A stretch of 39,233 nt of DNA from Nonlabens dokdonensis (GTDB lineage Bacteria > Bacteroidota > Bacteroidia > Flavobacteriales > Flavobacteriaceae): the NCBI RefSeq assembly GCF_002162835.1, contig NZ_MAAX01000028.1:1-39233 (forward strand), given 5' to 3'. Position 1 is the stretch's first letter; each line of letters starts with the position of its first letter. The notes under the pieces were generated by a model. The model ran no database searches, was not told the origin of the DNA, and was given only the letters and a program-made list of their open reading frames with translations. A program made the position numbers and the translations under genes. This document shows positions 17,400-24,963 of this stretch, piece by piece.

Positions 17400-17415
17400 C
17401 GCTTTCGCGAAAGCG
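17400..17415. repeat. 16-bp palindromic repeat, copy 4
   Basis: Exact CGCTTTCGCGAAAGCG, flanked by TCT and GAA, directly behind the purB terminator. Confidence 0.95.
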
Positions 17416-17563
17416 GAATTATCAAAAAGCTTTCCACCCAAACAAATTAACACTATTAAGAAATAATCATTAATTTTAATATAATTTTTGTTAAAAACAT
17501 TCTGTAACTGCTAATATTTTATCAATTGAATAAATATTAAGTAATTCAGATAGAGAATGCTCC

Positions 17564-17571
17564 TACCTTTG
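17564..17571 (+). promoter_or_regulatory. putative -7 element of the Pmp3 gene (TACCTTTG)
   Basis: Exact TAnnTTTG, 21 nt before the ATG of the first Pmp3 gene, in an otherwise AT-rich gap of about 170 bp behind the purB terminator. No clear -33 TTG at the usual spacing. Confidence 0.5.
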
Positions 17572-17591
17572 GGATTATAAAACCAATAAAC

Positions 17592-17747
17592 ATGAACATT
17601 TTAACAATTATCCTTAACATTTTTATTCCGCCACTAGGTGTGGCTCTTGCCAAGGGAATAGGTAAAGATTTTATTATCAATTTAATACTTACTCTACTAT
17701 TCTTTATTCCTGGAGTGATCCACGCTTTTTACGTGACGGCCAAATAA
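17592..17747 (+). CDS. YqaE/Pmp3 family membrane protein (copy 1)
   Basis: A 51-residue protein of the Pmp3/YqaE (UPF0057) family, small two-helix membrane proteins induced by salt, cold or membrane stress in many organisms and linked in yeast to membrane potential. Visible: first helix ILTIILNIFIPPLGVALAKG with the family PPLGV, polar loop GIGKD, then the diagnostic second helix INLILTLLFFIPGVIHAFYV. The acidic lipoprotein gene follows after 38 nt on the same strand with no terminator between, so they are likely co-transcribed. A second family member lies at 19384. Confidence 0.9.
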   Translation: MNILTIILNIFIPPLGVALAKGIGKDFIINLILTLLFFIPGVIHAFYVTAK

Positions 17748-17785
17748 ATTTAAACCATTTCAATTAACCTTAAAAAAATAGAATT

Positions 17786-18358
17786 ATGAAAACTAAGATA
17801 TTATCAATAGCAGCAATAGTGGCTTTACTTGTAAGTTGCGATATTAAAAAAACAGAAAGCGGAGAATTACCTGAAATAGATGTAGATGTTACAACAGAAG
17901 CTGGTGATTTACCAGAGTACGATGTAGACTGGATGGATGTAGACGTAAAAACTACTACAAGAATGGTAGAAGTACCAAAGCTAGTGGTAGTTATGGAAGA
18001 GGAAGAAGTAGAAGTTCCAGTACTAGACATAGATATGCCTGGTGATAAGTCTGAAAGAACCTTAATGGTAGAAACTGAAATTAGTGGTACAGATGCTGAT
18101 TTAGAAATACAAGAAGTGCGAGCTACTAAAAATAAATTATATGTAATTGCTACTTTAGAAAAGGGTGATACCGATTTAGAAGGTAAAACTATACGTAAGC
18201 AAGATCAAATCGACATCAACGCGCCACAATTAGATGTAGAATATATAATTGTAGGAGAACGTCCTAACAGAAAATATAATAATAACAATATGTATGTAGC
18301 GAGTATGAATGACTTAAGCGCAACTGTAAAAGATGCGAGAGTAATATACTCTGACTAA
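17786..18358 (+). CDS. acidic repeat-bearing lipoprotein linked to Pmp3
   Basis: A 190-residue predicted lipoprotein with signal MKTKILSIAAIVALLVSC (Cys18). The mature N-terminus is strongly acidic and made of loosely repeated blocks: ELPEIDVDVTTEAGD, DLPEYDVDWMDVDVKTTT, then MVEVPKLVVVMEEEEVEVPV and LDIDMPGD. The C-terminal half (LYVIATLEKGDTD, QLDVEYIIVGERPN) looks like a small beta domain. Family not named by me. It follows the Pmp3 gene by 38 nt, suggesting a shared role at the envelope under stress; that is inference. It ends at a strong bidirectional terminator. Confidence 0.75.
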   Translation: MKTKILSIAAIVALLVSCDIKKTESGELPEIDVDVTTEAGDLPEYDVDWMDVDVKTTTRMVEVPKLVVVMEEEEVEVPVLDIDMPGDKSERTLMVETEISGTDADLEIQEVRATKNKLYVIATLEKGDTDLEGKTIRKQDQIDINAPQLDVEYIIVGERPNRKYNNNNMYVASMNDLSATVKDARVIYSD

Positions 18359-18387
18359 TTATTATAATTAAATAGCTTTGAAAAAGT

Positions 18388-18415
18388 TAGACCGATGAAT
18401 ATATTCATCGGTCTA
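18388..18415. terminator. bidirectional terminator between convergent genes
   Basis: Perfect 13-bp arms TAGACCGATGAAT (18388-18400) and ATTCATCGGTCTA (18403-18415) with a two-base centre. T-rich sequence follows on the plus strand (TTTTTGTTTT) and a shorter T-run on the minus strand. It serves the lipoprotein gene and the convergent 18430 gene. Confidence 0.88.
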
Positions 18416-18429
18416 TTTTTGTTTTAATA

Positions 18430-19128
18430 TCAATGAATATGTTTAATTGTAACCGTTCCTATTGCTGATGTTACTTTAGAAATATATAATTGATTTTCTG
18501 GAAGTAAACTCATATCTATTTGATTTTCCACGTATCTTCTATTTATATCTTGAACTAATTGTCCTTGTAAGTTGTAGGTCTTTACCGAGTAATAATCTGC
18601 CGTATCAAAAACAAGCGCTTCATTTACTGCTGTTATCTTAAACTCTTCCTTTTCAAAAATATTATTACTAAGAGTTGCTGGTTGCCATCCGTAATCAGAA
18701 CCTTTTAAATCTGCGCTTTGCCTGCTCAAATCAGTAGCGATAATAATAAAGTACCAGTCATTAACATTTAATCCTTGAGGTAGACTTACCATGTTCAAAC
18801 TAGGCTCTTCTTGATACATTCTACCAGCTACATCGATTTGAGCTACATAAGCATTTACAGTAGTATCAAAATTAAATGGAATAAATGTAGCGGTATCACT
18901 AAAATCGTCATGATAATCCCAGGTTGTAGGATCTGCATCAGTATCAAGACCAGTATAAAGTAAAAGATTAGGGTTACTCATAGGATCAAAAAGTGAATAA
19001 TCATTATTTGATCCGTAGGTTATAGTAATTGAACCAGTGTTTATATCTACAGGATTAGGTGTAATGACTATTTGTGCTCCTGAATAAATCGTTGAAAGGA
19101 ATAGAATAATGAGTAAAATTTTTTTCAT
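18430..19128 (-). CDS. secreted protein with T9SS-type C-terminal domain
   Basis: A 232-residue exported protein. The signal peptide MKKILLIILFLSTIYSGAQ ends in a typical flavobacterial AQ cleavage context. The middle (ITYGSNNDYSLFDP, LLLYTGLDTDADPTTWDYHD) has the look of a starch-binding or carbohydrate-binding beta domain seen in flavobacterial secreted proteins. The last ~60 residues (YYSVKTYNLQGQLVQDINRR, MSLLPENQLYISKVTS) resemble a divergent type A T9SS sorting domain (TIGR04183-like). No catalytic motif was seen. Monocistronic, between the shared terminator and a 255-bp gap. Confidence 0.65.
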   Translation of the reverse strand: MKKILLIILFLSTIYSGAQIVITPNPVDINTGSITITYGSNNDYSLFDPMSNPNLLLYTGLDTDADPTTWDYHDDFSDTATFIPFNFDTTVNAYVAQIDVAGRMYQEEPSLNMVSLPQGLNVNDWYFIIIATDLSRQSADLKGSDYGWQPATLSNNIFEKEEFKITAVNEALVFDTADYYSVKTYNLQGQLVQDINRRYVENQIDMSLLPENQLYISKVTSAIGTVTIKHIH

Positions 19129-19383
19129 CTTATAACATTTTGTTGAAGTAAAGATAGCATCAAATTGATTTTAATAAAAATATTACTTTACTATTACTAT
19201 GCTTTGAGATGTTTATAATCAACAGTTTATATATACTCCAATTGCAAATTAAATATTTATGATTGACAATTAAAGCACGTGTCGTTAATAGATTCTTTTC
19301 AACCATTCATCGTCTTGAATAAGCTTTAAGACTTATTTAATATTAATAAAAGAGAATACAATTTATGTTTGTAGGAAAAAGCA

Positions 19384-19554
19384 ATGAAAAAATTAACAAT
19401 TATATTAAATGTTTTGGCACCTCCCATCAGTGTTTTCCGTAAGCGTGGAATTCATAATGATCTAGCTATAAACATTTTACTCACCTTAATGTTTTTTATT
19501 CCTGGGATTGTACATGCTTTTTACATCACATCTCAGAAAAACGGAATATTATAG
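19384..19554 (+). CDS. YqaE/Pmp3 family membrane protein (copy 2)
   Basis: A 56-residue second member of the Pmp3/YqaE family. First helix KLTIILNVLAPPISVFRKRG retains the PP motif; the second, INILLTLMFFIPGIVHAFYI, is nearly the family consensus; a short polar tail (TSQKNGIL) follows. It differs from copy 1 in a more basic loop (FRKRGIHND where copy 1 has LAKGIGKD). It stands alone between convergently and divergently placed genes and has no lipoprotein partner. The ~255 bp upstream is AT-rich with no clear consensus promoter. Confidence 0.87.
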   Translation: MKKLTIILNVLAPPISVFRKRGIHNDLAINILLTLMFFIPGIVHAFYITSQKNGIL

Positions 19555-19639
19555 AGGATTATTTTTCGATCGAATAGACTTATCATATACATAAACGTTT
19601 TAATTTCTTTAATCTTTCTTCTTTAAGAAAATTCACTTG

Positions 19640-20290
19640 CTAATTTATTGTTTCATATCGCGTCTCAAGTTCTATATGTGGCGCATTTTTATTTAAAAAA
19701 GCAATAAGATTCAGTATATCTCCATCAGTCATTTTGTAACCGCCTAATCGATCTCTACGACCATCCTTTGCAATCACTGAGATCTTGTTGTAACTAATTT
19801 TTATCTTTTGAAATTCTTTTATTGGAGCTTCGTAAGTAGCCGTGGATTCTTGAAAATAAAGTAGATCATTCTTTATGATTACAAATCTTTTTTCAAAGGA
19901 ATCATCTATATATAAATACAAGAATATTGATATTAAAAGCGCAATAATTAAATAGACTAAAAAATTCTTGAAACTCCAGGAAGGAATAGAATTATTCAAA
20001 TCATCATTAAAAATGCTATAAACACCTATAATTAATACAAAGTAATTAAAAATTTTAAACCTTTTTTTATCTCCAGGTAAACCTACCTGTGTGCTCTCAG
20101 TGTTATACCATTTGATAAATATGTGATATATAAAATAAGCAATAATCACTATTGAAAAACAAGCCTCTTTGTGTTCTTTAAAAAATTCTAGATTGCGCAC
20201 CACGATGTATAAGATGACCAAAGTTATGGTGAATAGCATTAGTTTAATGCTCTTATAATCTGACTTCAAAAACTGATTAGAATTCCACAT
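19640..20290 (-). CDS. hypothetical four-helix membrane protein
   Basis: A 216-residue protein with about four hydrophobic helices in the first 125 residues (LMLFTITLVILYIVV, FSIVIIAYFIYHIFI, FNYFVLIIGVYSIF, FLVYLIIALLISIFLYLYI), then a soluble C-terminal domain of about 90 residues like a small PH/bPH-type module (EAPIKEFQKIKISYNKISVI). Its end, APHIELETRYETIN, parallels MPEISVSIYETR in the upstream gene, so the two are paralogues. Start and stop overlap as TAATG (20288-20292), indicating translational coupling. Function unknown. Confidence 0.7.
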   Translation of the reverse strand: MWNSNQFLKSDYKSIKLMLFTITLVILYIVVRNLEFFKEHKEACFSIVIIAYFIYHIFIKWYNTESTQVGLPGDKKRFKIFNYFVLIIGVYSIFNDDLNNSIPSWSFKNFLVYLIIALLISIFLYLYIDDSFEKRFVIIKNDLLYFQESTATYEAPIKEFQKIKISYNKISVIAKDGRRDRLGGYKMTDGDILNLIAFLNKNAPHIELETRYETIN

Positions 20291-21066
20291 TAACCTTCTT
20301 GTTTATTATCGTTGAAAATTTCTAGCCTAGTTTCATAGATAGACACTGAAATTTCAGGCATGTGTTCGCTTAAAAAACTTTTTAACTGTAATTGTTCTTT
20401 CTCGTCTAGTTCAAAATCGTTGAGCATTTCTATCTTTCCTTCCATCGGAAAAAATGAAAGATGCGTTCCAGCAATTTTTATTTGTTTGAGGTCTTTCAAT
20501 AGAACGTATTTTTCTCCTTTTTTATAATCAACTCTAAGTTTATCTGATTCGATTTTAATAATCCTTGTAGTTTTATTCTCATCCTTAACCACTAAACCTC
20601 CTAAAATAATAAGAATCCAAAATGAAAATATATAAATGAATAGATCATCAGCTACAAAATTATAATCCTTCACAAAGACAAAATAACCAATTAATCCTAT
20701 CAATGCACAAAATGCTATAGCTGCTAGAATCCTATAAATAATAAGTTGTTTTGCGTAAACAGATAAATCTAAGATTACACCGCTATTAAAATTAGTACAC
20801 GTTACGTCATTGTAATGGAGAAAAAATCTATAAAAGAGAGCCCAAACTAATCCTAATAAAATCCATATAGCAATCATCAAAGAATTGCTATCATCAAAGA
20901 AATAATAGTTATCTGTAAAAATTGAAATTATAAAAGCAATAGGTAAAAAAGAATAATGTATGTAATCCAAGTAACTTTTTCCTGAAACGCTTTTAATCAA
21001 ACCTTCTTTGATCTCAAAAAAGGCAAGAACCTTACACCTTAAAGATTTATCAGTAATATTATTCAT
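20290..21066 (-). CDS. hypothetical membrane protein, paralogue of the next gene
   Basis: A 258-residue protein. The ATG at 21066 (MNNITDKSLRCKV) begins 1 nt after the mazG stop; an earlier in-frame start at 21099 inside mazG is rejected. Four helices are visible (FLPIAFIISIFTDN, LMIAIWILLGLVWALFYRFF, LAAIAFCALIGLIGYFVFV, LFIYIFSFWILIILGGLVV), then a soluble domain (DKLRVDYKKGEKYVLLKDLK, MLNDFELDEKEQLQLKSFLS) of the same design as the downstream gene. mazG-X-Y look like one operon. No named family recognised. Confidence 0.7.
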   Translation of the reverse strand: MNNITDKSLRCKVLAFFEIKEGLIKSVSGKSYLDYIHYSFLPIAFIISIFTDNYYFFDDSNSLMIAIWILLGLVWALFYRFFLHYNDVTCTNFNSGVILDLSVYAKQLIIYRILAAIAFCALIGLIGYFVFVKDYNFVADDLFIYIFSFWILIILGGLVVKDENKTTRIIKIESDKLRVDYKKGEKYVLLKDLKQIKIAGTHLSFFPMEGKIEMLNDFELDEKEQLQLKSFLSEHMPEISVSIYETRLEIFNDNKQEG

Positions 21067-21067
21067 A

Positions 21068-21841
21068 CTACACCTTCTTCGCCTCTTCCCAAAACACATC
21101 CATTTCTGACAGTGTCATATCGCTCAGCTCCTTCCCTATTTCTTTAGCTTTACCTTCTAGATATTGAAATCTTTTGATGAATTTTTTATTTGTTCTTTCT
21201 AGTGCATCTTCTGGATTCACGCCTAGATGCTTGCCATAATTGACAAGTGAAAATAGCACATCACCAAATTCGGCCTCGATCTTATCCTTATCTCCTGATT
21301 CTACCTCTACTTGCAACTCTGCCAGTTCCTCTTCTAGTTTTTCTTTTACTTGCTCTGGCTTTTCCCAGTCAAAGCCTACACCAGCCACTTTATCCTGAAT
21401 ACGCGAACTTTTAACCAACGCTGGTAAGGATTTAGGGACTCCTTCAAGGACGCTTTTTTTCCCTTCTTTTAGTTTCAACGCTTCCCAGTTGGCTTTTACC
21501 TCTTCTTCATCTTTTACTTTTACGTCGCCATAAATATGGGGATGACGCGAGATCAATTTATCACAAATACCATTGGCCACACTGGCGATATCAAAATCAC
21601 CAGTCTCAGATCCTATTTTTGCATAGAAAACAATATGCAGTAATAAATCACCTAGTTCTTTAGGAATCTCTTTCATGTCTTTGTCTAGAATCGCATCGCC
21701 TAATTCATAGGTTTCCTCAATAGTAAGATGACGCAACGATTCTAGCGTTTGCTTGCGATCCCAAGGACATTGCTCTCGCAATTCATCCATAATGGTTAAT
21801 AAACGATCTATTGCGGCAAGCTGTTCTTTTCGGTTGTTCAT
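21068..21841 (-). CDS. mazG: nucleoside triphosphate pyrophosphohydrolase MazG
   Basis: MazG hydrolyses (d)NTPs to NMP and PPi; in E. coli it can also lower ppGpp under stress. The 257-residue protein has two tandem MazG domains. The N-terminal one carries EETYELGDAILDKD with KELGDLLLHIVFYA (the EExx...ExxD metal site) and the C-terminal one EELAELQVEVES with EAEFGDVLFSLVNYG. CPWDRKQT near the start and ISRHPHIYGD are typical. It is divergent from the thioredoxin gene, with a palindromic repeat in the gap, and leads an operon with two membrane proteins. Confidence 0.95.
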   Translation of the reverse strand: MNNRKEQLAAIDRLLTIMDELREQCPWDRKQTLESLRHLTIEETYELGDAILDKDMKEIPKELGDLLLHIVFYAKIGSETGDFDIASVANGICDKLISRHPHIYGDVKVKDEEEVKANWEALKLKEGKKSVLEGVPKSLPALVKSSRIQDKVAGVGFDWEKPEQVKEKLEEELAELQVEVESGDKDKIEAEFGDVLFSLVNYGKHLGVNPEDALERTNKKFIKRFQYLEGKAKEIGKELSDMTLSEMDVFWEEAKKV

Positions 21842-21917
21842 TGATGAATTATATTTTCTATTCCTAGGAACTTTTTGTGATTTTTGAGTATTACATTCGT
21901 ATTACTATTGATGATCT

Positions 21918-21933
21918 CGCTTTCGCGAAAGCG
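21918..21933. repeat. 16-bp palindromic repeat, copy 5
   Basis: Exact CGCTTTCGCGAAAGCG flanked by TCT and GAACA, in the divergent gap between mazG and the thioredoxin gene. Confidence 0.95.
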
Positions 21934-21974
21934 GAACACCCAAACAATAATACTGGCATAAAATTAGTTAGTAA

Positions 21975-22748
21975 ATGAACAAAAATCTCTATATGCGCAT
22001 TCTATTTATAATTACTTTTTCACTTTTACTTTCTAGCACTATTACCGCTCAAAAATATGTGACCGATGCCACGATGGAAGAAACCGTAATGGTTCAAGAT
22101 GACCAAATCAAAGTACTTTACTTCACAGCTCCATGGTGTGGACCTTGCCGTGCCATGGCTCCTACCATTGAGTCCATTGCAAATGATGAAACACTAGATG
22201 TTACCATCTATAAAATGAATACTGATGATAATTTGAGTGATGATATTTTACAAGTCAACTCCATACCAACTTACTTCTTTATTAAAAACGGTCGCAAACT
22301 AGGACAAAGCGGTAGCACCATGCGCCGTGCCGAAATGGTAAAACTTATAGAGCGTCACGATAAAATGACAGTATCTGGTGATCTACTCGCTTACAAAGGC
22401 AAGCCTTCAAGATATGAAATCGTTGAAGGTGCTCATGAAAAACTCACTAAAAAGAATTTAGAAACTTTGTGGTATAGCAGTCATCAATTGAATGAGCTAG
22501 CTTGGAAAATCTACCAAAACCTTGAAGATCAAAAGGACCTCAAATGTGCTCTTGTTCTCATAAATAGATCGATAGAATTAGAAACTTATGTATCTAATCT
22601 AGAAACCAAAGCACATTTGCTACATAAATTAGGTGATTCAAAGCAAGCATTAAAAACTGCCAAAAAAGCAAAAAAACTTGCTTCTCAAGAAGGTGAATCT
22701 ACGGCAATTATCGAGCAACTTATGGAACAAATTAAAGCCGATTCATAA
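21975..22748 (+). CDS. exported thioredoxin-fold protein with helical C-terminus
   Basis: A 257-residue protein with an N-terminal signal (LYMRILFIITFSLLLSSTIT, then AQ) and a thioredoxin domain at about residues 30-130 carrying the active site WCGPC (Cys55, Cys58) and the cis-Pro loop SIPTYFFIKNG. The remaining ~120 residues are helical, with a TPR-like segment (NELAWKIYQNLEDQKDLKCA, KAHLLHKLGDSKQALKTAKK). It probably acts as a periplasmic disulfide reductant or exchanger with a protein-interaction tail; partners unknown. An alternative start (Met7) is possible. The methyltransferase gene follows after 36 nt. Confidence 0.87.
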   Translation: MNKNLYMRILFIITFSLLLSSTITAQKYVTDATMEETVMVQDDQIKVLYFTAPWCGPCRAMAPTIESIANDETLDVTIYKMNTDDNLSDDILQVNSIPTYFFIKNGRKLGQSGSTMRRAEMVKLIERHDKMTVSGDLLAYKGKPSRYEIVEGAHEKLTKKNLETLWYSSHQLNELAWKIYQNLEDQKDLKCALVLINRSIELETYVSNLETKAHLLHKLGDSKQALKTAKKAKKLASQEGESTAIIEQLMEQIKADS

Positions 22749-22784
22749 ATTAAACAGCATCTTTGTAGTTATTAAATTTGCGCT

Positions 22785-23561
22785 TTGTTTCATCTAGTTT
22801 TTGCTTATTTCTCGCACCTCATCAAGTCTTTTCACTTGCATGGGATTCATTCACCATTTATTTTTCAGCTGGAGAAAAAATGTTTACGAGATGACTCTGT
22901 AAAGGAAGATTATGAGTTGTTATCTCGCTTTCGCGAAAGCGGAGCCGCATCTAACCTTATCCTTAACATTGAAGATCATGGTGCTGGTAGCAGGGTTTTT
23001 AAAACTAATGAGCGCAAGGTTGCCAAGATCCTGAAACATAATTGTAGTAACAAGAAAGATACCCAACTTTTGTATAGATTGTGCGCCTATTTTGAGGTGA
23101 ATCATGTGCTAGAATTAGGAACATCGCTAGGCGTTGCTACACATGCGATGGCTGTTTCACGACCACAAGCTCAAATCACTAGCGTAGAAGGAAGTCCTGA
23201 AGTTTATGGGTTTGCTAAGAAACAATTGCAGGAAAATAACATTCAGAATGTAGAACTTATCTGCTCCACTTTTAAAGATTTTCTATCGCAGCATAAAGAA
23301 GAAAAACTCTATGATCTTATTTATGTAGATGGGCACCACGATGGAGATGCAACTATTACTTATTTTAAAAGTATTCTAGCTCACGTACACAATGACTCTG
23401 TGGTGGTTTTTGATGACATCTACTGGTCGTCAGACATGACTCGTGCGTGGAATCAAATCTGTAAGCATTCTAAAGTGACGGCTAGTGTAGATTGCTTTGA
23501 TTTTGGGCTGATATTTTTCAGAAAAGAGCAATCTCAAGAACGTTTTTTTATAAAACTATAG
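22785..23561 (+). CDS. class I SAM-dependent methyltransferase (O-methyltransferase-like)
   Basis: About 258 residues. The SAM-binding core is clear: VNHVLELGTSLGVATHAMAV (motif I), QITSVEGSPEVYGFA (acidic loop after beta 2), and YDLIYVDGHHDGDATITYF with an acidic and His cluster as in metal-dependent O-methyltransferases. The N-terminus HLHGIHSPFIF is characteristic of a flavobacterial group whose substrate I do not know. The start is uncertain: no ATG is available, and the TTG at 22785 is the best fit by length. A TAAATTTGC at 22773-22781 abuts it. Palindromic repeat copy 6 lies in frame at residues ~48-54 (RFRESGA). Confidence 0.8.
   Translation: MFHLVFAYFSHLIKSFHLHGIHSPFIFQLEKKCLRDDSVKEDYELLSRFRESGAASNLILNIEDHGAGSRVFKTNERKVAKILKHNCSNKKDTQLLYRLCAYFEVNHVLELGTSLGVATHAMAVSRPQAQITSVEGSPEVYGFAKKQLQENNIQNVELICSTFKDFLSQHKEEKLYDLIYVDGHHDGDATITYFKSILAHVHNDSVVVFDDIYWSSDMTRAWNQICKHSKVTASVDCFDFGLIFFRKEQSQERFFIKL
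22926..22941. repeat. 16-bp palindromic repeat, copy 6, inside the methyltransferase gene
   Basis: Exact CGCTTTCGCGAAAGCG, flanked by TCT and GAG, read in frame as SRFRESGA without disturbing the gene. Confidence 0.95.
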
Positions 23562-23849
23562 GTTTAACCGTTTTACAGACATCTTAATAAACTCCTTTCC
23601 TTAGAAAAGGAAAGGTGGGCAAAATGAGTAGAACGAATTTTGGTCGGAAAGGTTAGAACAGATGATGGTATTTATTTAAAAAAATGAAACTTTTTCCCCA
23701 ACCCTAATGGCTAAGGTTTTTAAATGAGCTCAAAACTAAAGTTGAAGTTATTTTTGATTTTGATTTTAAAATTACTTTTATCTAAAATCTGTAACTAAAA
23801 AAGCTTTGAGGCGTCATACTCGTAAATCTAAAATTCTTAATTTAGTTCC

Positions 23850-24551
23850 ATGAGTGAAAATGTCATCGAAGTACGCAATATTATACGTGATTTTAAACTA
23901 GGGTCAGAAACCGTTCATGTATTGAAAGGAATAGACCTGGACATAAAAAAAGGTGATTATATTGCTTTTATGGGACCTTCTGGTTCTGGTAAATCTACAT
24001 TGATGAATCTTCTTGGATGCCTGGACACGCCTACAGCAGGAAGTTATAAACTCAATGGGACAGATGTTTCTAGCTTAAGCGATGATCAACTCGCCGAAAT
24101 TAGAAACACAGAGATAGGTTTTGTTTTCCAGACGTTCAATCTTTTACCTAGAACTACGGCGCTAGATAATGTGGCATTGCCTATGATCTATGCAGGTAAA
24201 TCAAAGAAAGATCGCAAGGCTCGTGCTGAAGAAGTCTTGACCAGCGTAGGACTTGTAGATAGAATGGATCACCAGCCCAACCAGCTTTCTGGTGGACAAC
24301 GCCAGCGTGTTGCCGTAGGAAGAGCATTAGTTAACAATCCATCCATCATCCTTGCCGATGAACCTACAGGAAACCTGGACTCGAAGACTGGAGTAGAAAT
24401 CATGGCACTTTTTGATAAAATCCATGCCGACGGTAATACCGTCATATTAGTAACTCACGAAGAAGATATTGCAGAGCATGCGCATCGCGTGATAAGATTG
24501 CGTGATGGAATAGTAGAAAGTGATATAAGAAATAGACCATGGAAATCTTAA
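23850..24551 (+). CDS. ABC transporter ATP-binding protein (MacB/LolD type)
   Basis: A 233-residue ATPase of the MacB/LolD/FtsE branch, which drives mechanotransmission permeases for lipoprotein release or efflux. Walker [10 protein letters not shown] (42-50), Q-loop Gln94 in [10 protein letters not shown], signature LSGGQRQRV (146-154), Walker [12 protein letters not shown] (168-178) and H-loop His203 are all intact. No FtsX/MacB-type permease is beside it, so the partner must be elsewhere. A 54-residue membrane protein overlaps its end. The 288-bp gap upstream holds repeat-like debris and no clear promoter. Confidence 0.93.
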   Translation: MSENVIEVRNIIRDFKLGSETVHVLKGIDLDIKKGDYIAFMGPSGSGKSTLMNLLGCLDTPTAGSYKLNGTDVSSLSDDQLAEIRNTEIGFVFQTFNLLPRTTALDNVALPMIYAGKSKKDRKARAEEVLTSVGLVDRMDHQPNQLSGGQRQRVAVGRALVNNPSIILADEPTGNLDSKTGVEIMALFDKIHADGNTVILVTHEEDIAEHAHRVIRLRDGIVESDIRNRPWKS

Positions 24552-24703
24552 GTGAATACAAAGACTGGATTTATATATGCGGCGTATTGCTCGCTTTTGT
24601 TGTATTTCTATTTTGGAATAAGAGCAAACAAGGAAGTATTAAAGATCGTAAAAGACGTAATTTTAAACAGCGCATTCAGGAAAAGCGTGAGGAAAGGAAG
24701 TAG
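24539..24703 (+). CDS. small single-helix membrane protein overlapping the ABC ATPase gene
   Basis: A 54-residue protein starting at the ATG at 24539, 13 nt before the end of the ATPase gene in another frame. One helix ([18 protein letters not shown], residues ~9-26) is followed by a very basic tail ([20 protein letters not shown]). The overlap suggests translational coupling. The topology fits a small cytoplasm-facing anchor that might recruit the ATPase or bind ribosome or nucleic acid; that is speculation. No named family recognised. Confidence 0.7.
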   Translation: MEILSEYKDWIYICGVLLAFVVFLFWNKSKQGSIKDRKRRNFKQRIQEKREERK

Positions 24704-24708
24704 TCTTT

Positions 24709-24731
24709 GAGTTTGTGAGTTTGTGAGTTTT
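24709..24731 (+). repeat. short tandem repeat, unit GAGTTTGT
   Basis: Just under three copies of the 8-bp unit GAGTTTGT. The 260-bp gap behind (24704-24963) also contains an imperfect inverted repeat TGTCC...GGACA (24751-24786) around TTCGACAAGATGAG, which looks like a degraded dispersed intergenic repeat. No gene is seen in the gap. Confidence 0.6.
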
Positions 24732-24923
24732 ACTCTTGCGCAAGCCGCATTGTCCTTACTTCGACAAGATGAGTTCAGGTCGGACATTTTACCAATGGGA
24801 AAACCTTAGAAACTCATTTCGATAGTTTTCATGTTAATAGTGATAAGGATGTAAATAGTTCTTCCATATTTATTAAGAATATCTTGCCAAATTTTTTGGA
24901 ATGATAAAAAAGATTCTAAGAGA

Positions 24924-24956
24924 TCCCTGATAATTTGCTCAAGCAAATTTCTGGGA
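24924..24956 (-). terminator. hairpin, possible terminator of the DUF3352-like gene
   Basis: Inner perfect arms ATTTGCT (24933-24939) and AGCAAAT (24942-24948) around CA, with outer TCCC/GGGA pairs. It is 8 bp beyond the minus-strand stop at 24964. A T-run (CTTTTTTATC) occurs about 16 bp further on the minus strand and not immediately, so termination is uncertain. Confidence 0.45.
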
Positions 24957-24963
24957 ATTTAAA

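Noticed and set aside
17770-18030. Open frame of 86 codons on the minus strand opposite the acidic lipoprotein
   Set aside because: It is Ser/Thr-rich low-complexity sequence produced by antisense reading of repeated Asp/Glu/Val codons. It is a shadow of the real gene.
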